A stretch of 64,000 bases of DNA from Sulfitobacter sp. THAF37 (GTDB lineage Bacteria; Pseudomonadota; Alphaproteobacteria; Rhodobacterales; Rhodobacteraceae), in assembly GCF_009363555.1 (NCBI RefSeq), contig NZ_CP045372.1, positions 992,001 to 1,056,000 on the forward strand, given 5' to 3'. Positions within the stretch are counted from its first letter, which is position 1. Each line of letters begins with the position of its first letter. Shown piece after piece: positions 48,176 to 57,559 of the stretch. Made by a program: the position numbers and the translations under genes. The notes below the pieces were generated by a model. That model ran no database searches. It saw only the letters and a list, made by a program, of their open reading frames with translations, and was not told where the DNA came from.

Positions 48176-49456
48176 CTACCCCGTCGCGGGGTCGTTGCGC
48201 TGGAACATGATCCCGGACAGATCATCGGGAAAATCGGACGCGCCGGCAAACTCCGACAGCTTCCACAACAAGCCTGACAGAAAGGCCTCGTCGTGCATGC
48301 CACCCAGGCTGTCGACGATGGCGGTCAGCCCCTCCTCCCCCAGCATTTTTCCAGACGCATCGGGGCACTCCGTAAACCCGTCCGACAGGATCAACAGCCG
48401 ATCCCCCGGCGCCATCTGGATGTCGAACTGCTGGTAGGAAGCGCCGCTCATCAACCCCACAGGGAAACCCCCGGTGCCGAACTGTTCGATCTCGCCGGTG
48501 TTTCTGCGGATCAACGGATGCGGATGCCCCGCCTGGGCGATCTGAACAAGCCCGCTGTCCAGGTCCACATTTGCCAGCATCAAGGTAAAATAATGCTCGG
48601 TATCCATCTCGTTCAAGACAAGCTCGTTGATGGCATGAATGGCCTCTGCGGGTGGACGCGGGATCAAATCGCCCCATTTATCCCGTGTCAGAGCCACATT
48701 CTGCTCGGGGCTGGCCGACGACAGGTAGCCCGCCAGTCGCGCCGTCATCAACGCCGAGCTGATCCCGTGCCCTGACACGTCGATCCCAAACAGCCCCAGC
48801 TTGCGCGGCCCCGCTTCAAAGAATCCGACCAGGTCGCCGCCGACGTGTCCGCTGGACCTCAGCATCAGTGACAGCGTGCCACCGCGAAATATCCGATGCC
48901 GCTCTGGCAACAGGGATTGCTGCAGCTTCTTGGCCTCCTGCAGGTCCTTGTCCAGTGAATCGTAGAGGTTCTGAAGCTCGGTCAATGTCTCGCGGATCAC
49001 GTGGTTACTGCGTGCGAGTTCGCGCTGGATGTCGATGATGCGTTCGCCTGCCTGGATGCGCGCACGCAATTCGTCAAAATCCACCGGTTTCGACAGGAAA
49101 TCATCCGCGCCGGAGTGCAGCCCTACCGCCACCTCCGCCTTTTCACGCTTGGAGGTTAACAGGATGAAATAGGCATAGCGATCGCCGGATAGCTCCCGAA
49201 ACGCCCGGCATAGATCCAGCCCGTTCATGCCCGGCATCATCCAGTCGCTGAGCACCATGTCGGGAAAGCTCTGCCCACTCTGGCGCAGCGCCTCTTCGCC
49301 CGAGGCCGCTTCGATCACGTCGTATCCCCATTTCGCCAACTTCCCGGTCAAGAGCCGCCGCTGAAGACGACTGTCATCGACGACAAGGATACGGGTCCTG
49401 GCATCGGTGCGGTCGGGCTGCAACCTGTTGGGCTGGATCGCGGTGAAATTGCGCAT
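48176..49456 (-). CDS. Response regulator with PP2C (SpoIIE/RsbU-like) phosphatase output
   Basis: 426 residues. Receiver domain at about 22-140: acidic pair Asp27-28 in ILVVDDSRLQ, phospho-acceptor Asp71 in LSDWMMPGMNGL, Thr in LLTSKREK and Lys in LSKPVDFDEL. A coiled linker (residues 145-185) precedes a PP2C-type phosphatase: SSGHVGGDLVGFF, FGIDVSGHGISSALMTARLA and LLILSDGFTECPDASGKML. Such proteins dephosphorylate anti-sigma-factor antagonists in partner switching, like RbaY of Rhodobacter. No antagonist or anti-sigma gene is in the window. The Hpt gene is divergent 150 bases away. Confidence 0.88.
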   Translation of the reverse strand: MRNFTAIQPNRLQPDRTDARTRILVVDDSRLQRRLLTGKLAKWGYDVIEAASGEEALRQSGQSFPDMVLSDWMMPGMNGLDLCRAFRELSGDRYAYFILLTSKREKAEVAVGLHSGADDFLSKPVDFDELRARIQAGERIIDIQRELARSNHVIRETLTELQNLYDSLDKDLQEAKKLQQSLLPERHRIFRGGTLSLMLRSSGHVGGDLVGFFEAGPRKLGLFGIDVSGHGISSALMTARLAGYLSSASPEQNVALTRDKWGDLIPRPPAEAIHAINELVLNEMDTEHYFTLMLANVDLDSGLVQIAQAGHPHPLIRRNTGEIEQFGTGGFPVGLMSGASYQQFDIQMAPGDRLLILSDGFTECPDASGKMLGEEGLTAIVDSLGGMHDEAFLSGLLWKLSEFAGASDFPDDLSGIMFQRNDPATG

Positions 49457-49503
49457 GTTGGCCGTGTGTTTGGAGTCTGAGCATGAACCGTTACAGCGAT
49501 AGA

Positions 49504-49570
49504 GGTTAAGCGCCGCTGAAAGTTAAAAACCGCATCAATCCGCGCCGGAGCACGGCAGTATTTCTTAACC
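49504..49570. promoter_or_regulatory. Inverted GGTTAAG/CTTAACC motifs between the phosphatase and Hpt genes
   Basis: GGTTAAG (49504-49510) and CTTAACC (49564-49570) are inverted copies 53 bases apart. TTAA-containing half-sites resemble those of CtrA in alphaproteobacteria, but the classic TTAA-N7-TTAA spacing is absent. The region has a strong GGGAGG site for the Hpt gene. Confidence 0.25.
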
Positions 49571-49606
49571 CTTGCGCGGGAACATTGTCGGCACGGGAGG
49601 TGCGGC

Positions 49607-49951
49607 ATGATTGATTGGCAGCAGGTGACGACATTGCGCGACGACGTCGGGCCAGAGGATTTTGACGAGATCGTCGCGCGTTTTCTGCAAGAGGCGAATG
49701 AAACGACCCGGAAGCTTGCCGCGGCCTGCGACCCCCATCGGCTTGAGGAAGACCTTCATTCGCTCAAGGGCAACGCGCTGAACCTCGGCTTTTCCGCACT
49801 GTCCGATCTGTGCCAACGGGGGGAAATATCTGCGGCAGGGGGCACTCTTGACCCTGATGACCTGGGGCAGATTCTGTCGTGCTATGATGCATCCAGACAG
49901 AGCTTTCTTGACTGGTACGGCGCCAGCGGGGCAGCACAGACCGAATTCTAG
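49607..49951 (+). CDS. Histidine phosphotransfer (Hpt) domain protein
   Basis: 114 residues. EEDLHSLKGNALNLGFSALS holds the phospho-acceptor His51 in the HxxKG pattern of Hpt domains, and the whole protein is a single alpha-helical module. Ribosome-binding site GGGAGG is 6 bases upstream. It can carry phosphate between a hybrid kinase and a response regulator; the divergent receiver/PP2C protein is the obvious partner. No histidine kinase is in the window. The C-terminal side converges on ilvA. Confidence 0.85.
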   Translation: MIDWQQVTTLRDDVGPEDFDEIVARFLQEANETTRKLAAACDPHRLEEDLHSLKGNALNLGFSALSDLCQRGEISAAGGTLDPDDLGQILSCYDASRQSFLDWYGASGAAQTEF

Positions 49952-49962
49952 GGTTCCAGACC

Positions 49963-51195
49963 TCAGATCACGAATTGCGCCAGCGTTTCGTCGTTGGTGA
50001 TGTCGGTATAGGTGAACCCCGCCTCGTCGATACGCTGAAACATCGCTTGAAAATTCTCGGGCTTGTCCGTCTCGATCCCGATCAGGACAGAACCGAAGTT
50101 GCGCGCCGATTTCTTCATGTATTCGAACCGTGTGATGTTGTCGGCGGGGCCGAGCCGGTCCAGGAAATCGCGCAGGGCACCGGGGCGCTGCGGCAGTCGG
50201 AGGATGAAATACTTCTTCAGCCCCGCATATCGTTGCGCACGTTCCTTGACCTCGGGCAGCCTTTCGAAATCGAAATTGCCACCAGAAGCGATGCAGACCA
50301 CGGTCTTGCCCCTGATCCGATCGGTCAGATCGCCCAGCGCCTCGATCGCCATCGCTCCTGCGGGTTCCAGCACGATCCCCTCGACATTGAGCATCTCGAC
50401 GATCGTCTGGCAAATGCGGTCCTCGGGCAAATCCATGACGTCATCAGGTGACACATCCGACAGCCGCGCAAAGGTGCGCGCGCCAATTCGGGCCACCGCC
50501 GCCCCGTCGACAAATGAGTTGATCGGCGACACATCCACCGGCTTGCCCTCAGCCAGGGCAGCGGCAAGGCTCTTGGCGCCAGAGGGTTCGACAAAGGTAT
50601 AGGCGCAATCCGTACCGAAATAGCTGCGCGTACCGGCGGACAGACCGCCACCCCCGACCGGCAGGATGATACGGTCCGGCACCCGGCCCAGCTCCTGCTC
50701 TATCTCGACTGCAACCGAGGCCTGCCCCTCGATCACATCCTCGTCGTCGAAGGGCGACAGGAAATGTGCGCCTTCCTGGGCGCAGAATGCCTGCGCGGCG
50801 GTCAGCGTCTTGTCAAAGTAGTCGCCCACCAGCCGCACCTCGACACTGTCGCACCCGAACATCCTGGTCTTGAGGATCTTTTGCTCCGGCGTGGTCACGG
50901 GCATGAAGATTACGCCGCGCACCCCGAAGTACCGGCACATGAAGGCAACCCCCTGCGCATGATTGCCCGCCGAGGCGCAGACGAACAGCCCCTGGTCCGG
51001 AATGGCCTTGCGCATCGCATTGAAAGCGCCGCGCAGCTTGTAAGAGCGGACCGGGCTCAGGTCCTCGCGCTTGAGCCAGATGTCCGCATCAAAGCGCGCC
51101 GACAGCAATTCGTTTCTCAAAAGCGGGGTCGGAGGAAACACCTGACGCATTTTTGCGGTGGCAAGGGTCGCCATCGCCTGGAAGTTCTCTGTCAT
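49963..51195 (-). CDS. ilvA: Threonine ammonia-lyase (biosynthetic type)
   Basis: 410 residues from the ATG at 51195 (GGAG upstream). PLP-binding Lys in [15 protein letters not shown], the glycine loop in [34 protein letters not shown], and a C-terminal regulatory ACT-like domain beginning around [20 protein letters not shown]. It deaminates threonine to 2-oxobutanoate, the start of isoleucine synthesis. It is shorter than E. coli IlvA with one ACT-like unit. Divergent from argG. Confidence 0.92.
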   Translation of the reverse strand: MTENFQAMATLATAKMRQVFPPTPLLRNELLSARFDADIWLKREDLSPVRSYKLRGAFNAMRKAIPDQGLFVCASAGNHAQGVAFMCRYFGVRGVIFMPVTTPEQKILKTRMFGCDSVEVRLVGDYFDKTLTAAQAFCAQEGAHFLSPFDDEDVIEGQASVAVEIEQELGRVPDRIILPVGGGGLSAGTRSYFGTDCAYTFVEPSGAKSLAAALAEGKPVDVSPINSFVDGAAVARIGARTFARLSDVSPDDVMDLPEDRICQTIVEMLNVEGIVLEPAGAMAIEALGDLTDRIRGKTVVCIASGGNFDFERLPEVKERAQRYAGLKKYFILRLPQRPGALRDFLDRLGPADNITRFEYMKKSARNFGSVLIGIETDKPENFQAMFQRIDEAGFTYTDITNDETLAQFVI

Positions 51196-51267
51196 GTCAT
51201 CTGTCTCCGGCCTGCGTCCCAATTCGATATGCGCGCTGGCGGCACAGGTCAACGCGGCAGGCCGATC

Positions 51268-51296
51268 TTGCCCGCGCCCGGAAAACCCGGTACCTC
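51268..51296 (+). promoter_or_regulatory. Candidate promoter for argG
   Basis: TTGCCC (51268-51273), 17 bases, TACCTC (51291-51296), 27 bases before the argG ATG. A moderate match in GC-rich sequence. Confidence 0.3.
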
Positions 51297-51323
51297 GCCA
51301 TGCAAGTCAGAAAGGAACAACCC

Positions 51324-52550
51324 ATGTCCGCGCCCAAGAAAGTCGTGCTCGCCTATTCCGGCGGCCTTGATACCTCGATCATCCTCAAATGGCTTCAGAC
51401 CGAATACGGCTGCGAGGTTGTCACCTTCACCGCCGATCTCGGCCAGGGCGAGGAACTGGAACCCGCCCGCAAGAAGGCTGAACTGCTCGGCATCAAACCC
51501 GAGAATATCTACATCGAGGACGTCCGCGAAGAATTCGTCCGCGACTTTGTTTTCCCGATGTTCCGCGCCAATGCGCTTTATGAGGGGCTTTACCTGCTCG
51601 GGACCTCCATCGCGCGGCCCCTGATTTCGAAACGTCTGGTTGAAATCGCGGCCGAGACCGGTGCCGATGCCGTCGCCCACGGCGCGACCGGAAAAGGCAA
51701 CGACCAGGTCCGTTTCGAACTGGCAGCCTATGCGCTGAACCCTGAAATCAAAGTCATCGCGCCCTGGCGTGAATGGGATCTTGGCAGCCGGACCAAACTG
51801 CTGGAATTCGCCGAGGCAAACCAGATTCCGATTGCCAAAGACAAGCGGGGCGAGGCGCCGTTCTCTGTCGATGCGAACCTGCTGCACACGTCGTCCGAGG
51901 GCAAGGTGCTGGAAGATCCAGCCGACGAAATGCCCGATTACGTCCTTCAGCGGATTACACGGCCCGAGGATGCCCCGGACGAGCCCGAGATGGTTGAAAT
52001 TACCTTCGAAAAGGGTGACGCCGTCGCGATCAATGGCAAAGAGATGAGCCCGGCCACCATCCTCACGAAGCTCAACGAGCTGGGCGGCAAACACGGGGTT
52101 GGCATTCTCGACCTCGTCGAAAACCGCTTCGTGGGTATGAAATCCCGTGGTATCTACGAGACCCCCGGCGGCACGGTCCTGTTGGAGGCGCACCGCGGGA
52201 TCGAACAGATCACGGTGGATTCCGGTTCCGGCCATCTCAAGGACAGCCTGATGCCGCGATACGCCGAACTGATCTACAACGGCTTCTGGTTCTCACCAGA
52301 GCGCGAAATGCTTCAGGCCGCCATCGACAAGAGCCAGGAACACGTCAGCGGCACCGTGCGTGTAAAGCTGTACAAGGGCTCGGTCCGCACCGTCGCCCGC
52401 TGGTCCGATCACAGCCTTTATTCCGAAGCGCATGTCACCTTCGAAGACGACGCAGGCGCCTACGACCAAAAGGACGCCGCTGGGTTCATCCAGCTGAACG
52501 CATTGCGCCTGAAACTGCTGGCTGCCCGCGACAAGCGCGTGAAGGGCTGA
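51324..52550 (+). CDS. argG: Argininosuccinate synthase
   Basis: 408 residues from the ATG at 51324 (AAGGAAC upstream). [20 protein letters not shown] (7-26) is the ATP-pyrophosphatase P-loop, and [14 protein letters not shown] and the [20 protein letters not shown] segment are diagnostic. It joins citrulline and aspartate to make argininosuccinate. Together with argJ (21431), two arginine steps lie in the window but apart. A terminator for the convergent gene follows at 52608. Confidence 0.97.
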   Translation: MSAPKKVVLAYSGGLDTSIILKWLQTEYGCEVVTFTADLGQGEELEPARKKAELLGIKPENIYIEDVREEFVRDFVFPMFRANALYEGLYLLGTSIARPLISKRLVEIAAETGADAVAHGATGKGNDQVRFELAAYALNPEIKVIAPWREWDLGSRTKLLEFAEANQIPIAKDKRGEAPFSVDANLLHTSSEGKVLEDPADEMPDYVLQRITRPEDAPDEPEMVEITFEKGDAVAINGKEMSPATILTKLNELGGKHGVGILDLVENRFVGMKSRGIYETPGGTVLLEAHRGIEQITVDSGSGHLKDSLMPRYAELIYNGFWFSPEREMLQAAIDKSQEHVSGTVRVKLYKGSVRTVARWSDHSLYSEAHVTFEDDAGAYDQKDAAGFIQLNALRLKLLAARDKRVKG

Positions 52551-52607
52551 CCCTTGCCGCTTTGACGGGTGTGGCGGCGTTTCAACCACCGATAGCCTGC
52601 AGGCATG

Positions 52608-52638
52608 AAAAAGGGCCCGGATCTGATGACCCGGGCCC
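52608..52638 (-). terminator. Intrinsic terminator for the DUF7282-like gene
   Basis: On the minus strand CCCGG(GC) arms: GGGCCCGG (52638-52631) and CCGGGCCC (52620-52613) form a perfect 8-bp stem with a 10-base loop, then five T (52612-52608). It lies 60 bases beyond the stop and also faces the end of argG. Confidence 0.85.
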
Positions 52639-52697
52639 GTCACTCATTACGGCACTCTTTAAAGTACAATAACCGGAAACTCGTTACGCGACTCGTA

Positions 52698-53111
52698 TCA
52701 CTCGGCGGTCACAACCTTCATGACGAGGTTGCCATCCGGCTTGATCGGTCCGTCTTCGGTGGCGCCGAGCGTGTATTCGAATACGCCCGTTTCCATGCCA
52801 CCTGCTTCGGAGTGAACCATCAGCATCAGCATGTCGCCCGATGCGACCTCTTCCTGAAGGATCGCTGCGACATCCATGTTCTCGCCACCGCGCAGGGGGG
52901 CGTAACCTACAACAGGTCCCGGCTTCATGTCGGCATCGGTGCGGTGCACCACCAGCCAACCGTTCTCACCGGCCACGACCTTGTCCGCGCTGACAATACC
53001 GTTCGACACATCCTGATCGGATGCCTCGACCATCGGCGTGGCATGCGCTGCGGCAAAAGCCACACCTGCGGTCAGGCTTAGTGCAACAATTGAACTCGTG
53101 ACATACTTCAT
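52698..53111 (-). CDS. Exported DUF7282-like protein
   Basis: 137 residues. MKYVTSSIVALSLTAGVAFAAA is a Sec signal peptide. The mature part, QDVSNGIVSADKVVAGENGW, LVVHRTDADMKPGPVVGYAP and GDMLMLMVHSEAGGMETGVF, looks like a single beta-sandwich domain that I associate with DUF7282. No function is known to me. It is followed by a strong terminator and stands as a single-gene unit. Confidence 0.75.
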   Translation of the reverse strand: MKYVTSSIVALSLTAGVAFAAAHATPMVEASDQDVSNGIVSADKVVAGENGWLVVHRTDADMKPGPVVGYAPLRGGENMDVAAILQEEVASGDMLMLMVHSEAGGMETGVFEYTLGATEDGPIKPDGNLVMKVVTAE

Positions 53112-53182
53112 TTTCGTCTCCCTATCGCTGTGTGTCCGAAGCTACGGTGGGGGAGTTGCAGAAGTTTCACGAAAACTGAGTT

Positions 53183-53878
53183 TTATTTTCCGAGCCGCTG
53201 ATTCCACAATTTTTCGTAGTGCGGCATGGCCCTTTCGGCGAGCTTGGCCTGATCGGGGTCAAGCGCGGGCAACGGCCCCTCGGCCCCGGCAAAGCCCGTG
53301 CTCTGATGAACCGCACCGTACCAGTGGCTGGCCCAGATGCCGTCTTCGACCCGCGCACCGGCGGGCCAATTCAGCATCGCGGGATCAAACGGCAGGCCAA
53401 TCGCGTCACAAAGCCCGCGCAACGCCTTTTCCGGATCGGCACGAATGTCGTTGCTGTCGATCACCAGGCCTCCGACCTGATCGAACAGCCGGGCCTGCTG
53501 GACATAACCGATGTCGTCCAGCGTCAGCGTGCCCCGCTTGGCCGCATAGCTGGCAATGACCCGCGCCGGATGGCGCAACAAGTGAACATGCACGCACCCG
53601 TCGGCCCAGTCCATCGGAACGCCCGGCAGCATATGGTGCGGCATATGCTTCATATAAAGGTGCGGCGCGCCGTTGCTCTTGCAGGCTTCCGCCACCTTCA
53701 GCGGGTCGCGTTCATGATGCGCGATAATCTCGTCCCGCATCGGATGATCCAGCCCGGTCCGTTCGAGGTAAACCGCGTAGAATGGTTCGTCCATGATCGC
53801 GAAATCGGCCCGTGCGCCGAAACTGTACATCATCGCCGTGCTCAGGTTGCGCGGCCCGGACCACATCGCGATGCGCAT
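53183..53878 (-). CDS. Sulfotransferase-like protein
   Basis: 231 residues. MRIAMWSGPRNLSTAMMYSF (1-20) has the phosphosulfate-loop-like SGPRNLSTA, and VHLLRHPARVIASYAAKRG is the 3'-phosphate-binding-like element. Proteins of this kind are annotated as sulfotransferase family, sometimes linked to branched-chain aminotransferases; real activity is unproven. It is the last gene of the probable eight-gene operon, 15 bases after the kynureninase-like gene. Its role in that pathway is unclear. Confidence 0.7.
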   Translation of the reverse strand: MRIAMWSGPRNLSTAMMYSFGARADFAIMDEPFYAVYLERTGLDHPMRDEIIAHHERDPLKVAEACKSNGAPHLYMKHMPHHMLPGVPMDWADGCVHVHLLRHPARVIASYAAKRGTLTLDDIGYVQQARLFDQVGGLVIDSNDIRADPEKALRGLCDAIGLPFDPAMLNWPAGARVEDGIWASHWYGAVHQSTGFAGAEGPLPALDPDQAKLAERAMPHYEKLWNQRLGK

Positions 53879-53893
53879 CGGTTCAATCCTGTC

Positions 53894-55012
53894 TCAGGTC
53901 AGTGCCGCAATCCCGTCAAACAGGCGCGCGACATGAGTATCGTTCGTCATGGCTCCGGGCGAAATGCGAAGGATACGCCCCCTGGCATCTACGTGAACGG
54001 CTCTGTCCCGCAGCCCGTCCACGAGTTTGACAGGATCACTGTCCGTCGGCAATTGCAACATGACCGAACCACCCCGGCTGCTTTCCTGTGCCGGGCTGGC
54101 CAGGGGCAGCTTCATGTCCTGCGCACCTTCGATGACCAGCCGGGTCAGGGCGCGGTTCTGGTCCAGCAGCCCGGTCTGCGCGGCATGCCATTTCAGCGCC
54201 GGGATCGACCCGAGGCAGGCCAGCACGGATGGCGTGCCATGATCGAACCGGCGCGCATCGGGGGCGTAATCGAATTCGTCGAGGTCCCATGCAAAGGGAT
54301 TCTCCTGCGAGAACCAGCCGCGCAATTCCGGTGCGCACCGCTCGATCAACGCCTTGCGCATCTGGATGATGCCCCCCCCGGGCGTTCCGCAAAGCCATTT
54401 GAGCGACGTCGACACCACGAAATCCACCGGCGTGTCGGCGACCGAGAACGGCACGATTCCAACGCCCTGGGTCAGATCCAGCCCGACGATCGAGCCCATG
54501 CGCGCGCCATGCGCGCGCAATGCGTCGACATCACAGCGATGGGACGCCGTCGACGTGACGAACGTCAGCAACGCCAGTCCAACCTCCGGCCCCCACGCCG
54601 CGATCATGTCCTCGTCACGGACCCAGAATTCCCCCTGTCGCACCGGCACGGTTTCCAGGGTATATCCCAGCCGGTCCGCCATGCCGTTCAGCAGGAAATG
54701 CAGTGAGGGAAAGCAATCCGCCCCCACCAGCACCTTGCGGCCCCGCAGATGTTCGGCGGGCAACCCCCCCAGAACGGAGAACAGCGCCGTCGTCACATTC
54801 TCAGAGGAGGTCAGTGTATCCTCTGGCGCGTCGATCACGTTCCGCCACAGGTGCAGAAACTCCGCCCGCGCCGTCAGCACCCGCGGCCATTGCGCATCGT
54901 CAGGCCGGCCCCAGTCCTCCGCGAAGACCGAAAGGGCGGCTGCCATATCCTCTGCCTTGCCGGGATACTGGCCGATGGAATGGTACAGAAAATAGGCAGG
55001 ATCAGCGGTCAT
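53894..55012 (-). CDS. Class V PLP enzyme, kynureninase-like
   Basis: 372 residues. Fold type I PLP enzyme with Lys205 in STSLKWLCGTPGGG and the Asp in SIVGLDLTQGVGIVPF; kynureninases have a similar D-x-AHxxG and KYL-type region. SSENVTTALFSVLGGLP and TFVTSTASHRCDVDAL also resemble KynU. Classic KynU is ~410 residues, so this is slightly shorter. The natural reaction would be hydrolysis of a beta-aryl ketone amino acid, but the substrate may differ. It follows the ABC importer ATPase by 38 bases. Confidence 0.7.
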   Translation of the reverse strand: MTADPAYFLYHSIGQYPGKAEDMAAALSVFAEDWGRPDDAQWPRVLTARAEFLHLWRNVIDAPEDTLTSSENVTTALFSVLGGLPAEHLRGRKVLVGADCFPSLHFLLNGMADRLGYTLETVPVRQGEFWVRDEDMIAAWGPEVGLALLTFVTSTASHRCDVDALRAHGARMGSIVGLDLTQGVGIVPFSVADTPVDFVVSTSLKWLCGTPGGGIIQMRKALIERCAPELRGWFSQENPFAWDLDEFDYAPDARRFDHGTPSVLACLGSIPALKWHAAQTGLLDQNRALTRLVIEGAQDMKLPLASPAQESSRGGSVMLQLPTDSDPVKLVDGLRDRAVHVDARGRILRISPGAMTNDTHVARLFDGIAALT

Positions 55013-55050
55013 ATCAGTCTCTAATCAGGTGGTTTCGGAGAGATTTTTGG

Positions 55051-55845
55051 TCATAGCCACTTCTGGAATGGATCCGGCAGGGGAATGGCCTGCAACAGCT
55101 CCTGCGTATAGCGTGCCTGCGGCGCGTCGAACAGGGCCGCCGTCTCGGCCTCTTCCACGATGACGCCCTGGCGCAGAACGATCACACGATCACACAGACG
55201 CCGGATCACCGACAGATCATGACTGATGAAGGCCAGCGTGAGGCCAAGATCCCGCACCAGTTCTTCCAGCAGGTTCAGCACCTGCGCCTGCGACGACACA
55301 TCCAGCCCGGAAACGATTTCGTCAGCCAGGATGAAGTCTGGGCGCAGGGCAATGGCACGCGCGATCCCGACCCGCTGGCGCTGACCACCCGACAATTCGT
55401 GCGGATAGCGTCCGGCAAAATGAAGGGGAAGACCCACCATATCCAGTGCCTCGTCCACGCGGCCTCGTATCCCGTCGAAACCGTGCAACCGAAGCGGCCC
55501 CGCGATGATGCCCCCGACCCGCCGCCGCGGGTTGAGTGACGACATCGGGTCCTGGAATATCATCTGAAACCGCCGCCGCAGCGGGCGCAGCGCGGTTTCG
55601 CTTAGATGCGTGATGGTCTGTCCATCGAATACGATCTCACCCCCGGTCGGCTCCAGCAAACGCAACATGGCGCGACCCAATGTCGATTTGCCCGAACCGG
55701 AGCCGCCGACGATCCCGACCACGGCGCCCTTGGGGATGTCAAAGGTCAGCCCCTTCAGGATCTCTATCCGTGGCGTTGGCCCCAACAACGGTTTGCGCGT
55801 CATGTCGGGCAGGGACAGGTGCAGGTCCTTGATCTGGTAGATCAT
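55051..55845 (-). CDS. Dipeptide-type ABC transporter ATPase (DppF-like)
   Basis: 264 residues. Walker A VGGSGSGKSTLGRAMLRL, QDPMSSLNPRRRVGGI, signature LSGGQRQRVGIARAIA and Walker B FILADEIVSGLDVSSQ. The set is complete. It is the second ATPase of the importer and overlaps the DppD-like gene by 4 bases. It powers uptake through the DppB/DppC-like permeases. Confidence 0.9.
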   Translation of the reverse strand: MIYQIKDLHLSLPDMTRKPLLGPTPRIEILKGLTFDIPKGAVVGIVGGSGSGKSTLGRAMLRLLEPTGGEIVFDGQTITHLSETALRPLRRRFQMIFQDPMSSLNPRRRVGGIIAGPLRLHGFDGIRGRVDEALDMVGLPLHFAGRYPHELSGGQRQRVGIARAIALRPDFILADEIVSGLDVSSQAQVLNLLEELVRDLGLTLAFISHDLSVIRRLCDRVIVLRQGVIVEEAETAALFDAPQARYTQELLQAIPLPDPFQKWL

Positions 55846-56711
55846 CGCGCGCGCCTCGCGTCGTGTTCGGCGACTTCGGCCTCGACCGCGGCAATCACAT
55901 CCCGGGACACCGGCGCGAGACTGCCCTTCGGGTCGGTATAGGTCGGCGTCGCCGCCAGCAGCGCCGCGGAGTAGGGATGGATCGGCCGCATGAAGAAACG
56001 CTGCATTCGTGCGTTTTCAACCACTTTGCCTGCGTAGAGCACGCTCAACGTATCGCAGACCTTTGAGACGACCCCCAGATCATGCGTCACGAACAGCAAC
56101 GCGGTGCCGTGCCGGGTCTGCATCTCAGAGATCAGGCGGATGATCTGCTTTTGCACCGTGACGTCCAGCGCCGTCGTCGGCTCGTCCGCGATGATCAGCC
56201 GGGGTTCCGCAGCAAAGGCGGAGGCGATCAGTATGCGCTGCCGCATGCCGCCAGACAGTTCGTGCGGGTAGGTGCGCATCACCCGTGCGGGGTCGGGAAT
56301 ATGCACCTCTTCCAGCAGGTCAAGCGCGCGGGCTTCGGCGGCCTTGCGGCTCCAGCCCAGGATATCCACCAGCCTTCGGGTGATCTGTGGTCCGATCCGC
56401 TTTGACGGGTTCAGGGCGGTCAGCGGGTCCTGCGGGATCAACGCAGCCGTGGCGCCGATGCGCCTGCGCCGCTCGGCGGCGGACAGGGCCATCAGGTTTG
56501 TCCCGTCCAGCCAGATCTCGCCTCCCGTCACCTCCAGTGCGCGGGGCAAGGTGCCCAGCACCGCCTTGCCGATCATCGACTTGCCCGCGCCGGATTCACC
56601 CACCAACCCGTGCACCTGCCCGGCGGCGACCTCCTGCGAAACCGCACGCAGTATGGGCGCGCCGTTTTTCAGGCGCACCGTCAGATTGCGGATGGACAGA
56701 AAACCGGTCAT
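55842..56711 (-). CDS. Dipeptide-type ABC transporter ATPase (DppD-like)
   Basis: 289 residues from the ATG at 56711, overlapping the DppC-like stop by 4 bases. Walker A VGESGAGKSMIGKAVLG, QDPLTALNPSKRIGPQ, signature LSGGMRQRILIASAF and Walker B LIIADEPTTALDVTVQ. The first of two importer ATPases. Longer ORF starts lie inside dppC. Confidence 0.9.
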   Translation of the reverse strand: MTGFLSIRNLTVRLKNGAPILRAVSQEVAAGQVHGLVGESGAGKSMIGKAVLGTLPRALEVTGGEIWLDGTNLMALSAAERRRRIGATAALIPQDPLTALNPSKRIGPQITRRLVDILGWSRKAAEARALDLLEEVHIPDPARVMRTYPHELSGGMRQRILIASAFAAEPRLIIADEPTTALDVTVQKQIIRLISEMQTRHGTALLFVTHDLGVVSKVCDTLSVLYAGKVVENARMQRFFMRPIHPYSAALLAATPTYTDPKGSLAPVSRDVIAAVEAEVAEHDARRAR

Positions 56712-57559
56712 CTCAGCACCGGATCGAAGCGGTCCTTCAACCCCTCGCCCAGTTGGGAAAAGCTGAGCACCGTCAGAAACAGCGCGATCAGCGGAAAGAC
56801 CAGCACCCACCATGCCTGGTGCACCGATGTTCGGCCCTCGGCGATCATGCCGCCCCAGGTCGGGCTATCGGTCGAGATCGACAGGTTCACAAAGGACAGG
56901 ATCGCCTCAACGATGACGGCAATACCCATCTCCAGCGTCAACAGGGCCAGAACGGTCGGCAGCACGTTGGGCAGGATCTCTGTCAGCATGGTGCCCAGCT
57001 GCCCGCGTCCTGCAACCTGCGCGGAGGCGACGTAGTCCATCGCGCCCTGGCTCATCGCCTCGGCCCGGACCACCCGGGCAAAACGCGTCCAGTCGATCAC
57101 CACGATGGCGATGATGATCGACCACAGCCCCGGCCCCAGCACGGCGATCAGCAGGATCGCGAAAAGCACCGGCGGAAAGGCCATCCAGATGTCTACGAAA
57201 CGGCTGATGATCCGGTCCGGCCAGCCGCGATAATACCCTGCAATCAATCCCAGCGTCGCGCCGATGATACAGGTCAGCGTCCCGGCGACAAGCGCCACCA
57301 CCAACGCGAGCCGCGCGCCGTACAGCATGCGGGACAGGACGTCCCGGCCCAGCGAATCCGTGCCCAGCCAATAGCCCGGCTCTGTCCCCGCCTGCCAGAA
57401 TGGGGGCAGCCGACCCAGGAACAGGTCCTGCATGAGCGGGTCCTTGGGGGCAATCCAGGGCGCAAACACCGCCGCCAGTATCAGCAGGGACAACCAGCCG
57501 CCCGAAAGCCACAACCGCGCCCCGATCGGGCGGCGCACATCGCCTCGCGCATCACGCAT
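56708..57559 (-). CDS. Dipeptide-type ABC transporter permease (DppC-like)
   Basis: 283 residues. An N-terminal membrane helix (LSLLILAAVFAPWIA) and a cluster of five in the C-terminal part; the EAA-type loop is ARVVRAEAMSQGAMDYV followed by ASAQVAG. GTDSLGRDVLSRMLYGARLA is the typical DppC lead-in. It forms the inner-membrane channel with the DppB-like protein and overlaps that gene by 8 bases. Confidence 0.9.
   Translation of the reverse strand: MRDARGDVRRPIGARLWLSGGWLSLLILAAVFAPWIAPKDPLMQDLFLGRLPPFWQAGTEPGYWLGTDSLGRDVLSRMLYGARLALVVALVAGTLTCIIGATLGLIAGYYRGWPDRIISRFVDIWMAFPPVLFAILLIAVLGPGLWSIIIAIVVIDWTRFARVVRAEAMSQGAMDYVASAQVAGRGQLGTMLTEILPNVLPTVLALLTLEMGIAVIVEAILSFVNLSISTDSPTWGGMIAEGRTSVHQAWWVLVFPLIALFLTVLSFSQLGEGLKDRFDPVLR

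Noticed and set aside
53219..54706. 495-residue plus-strand ORF over the sulfotransferase-like and kynureninase-like genes
   Set aside because: It spans two real minus genes and their junction and has low-complexity, His/Arg-rich sequence.
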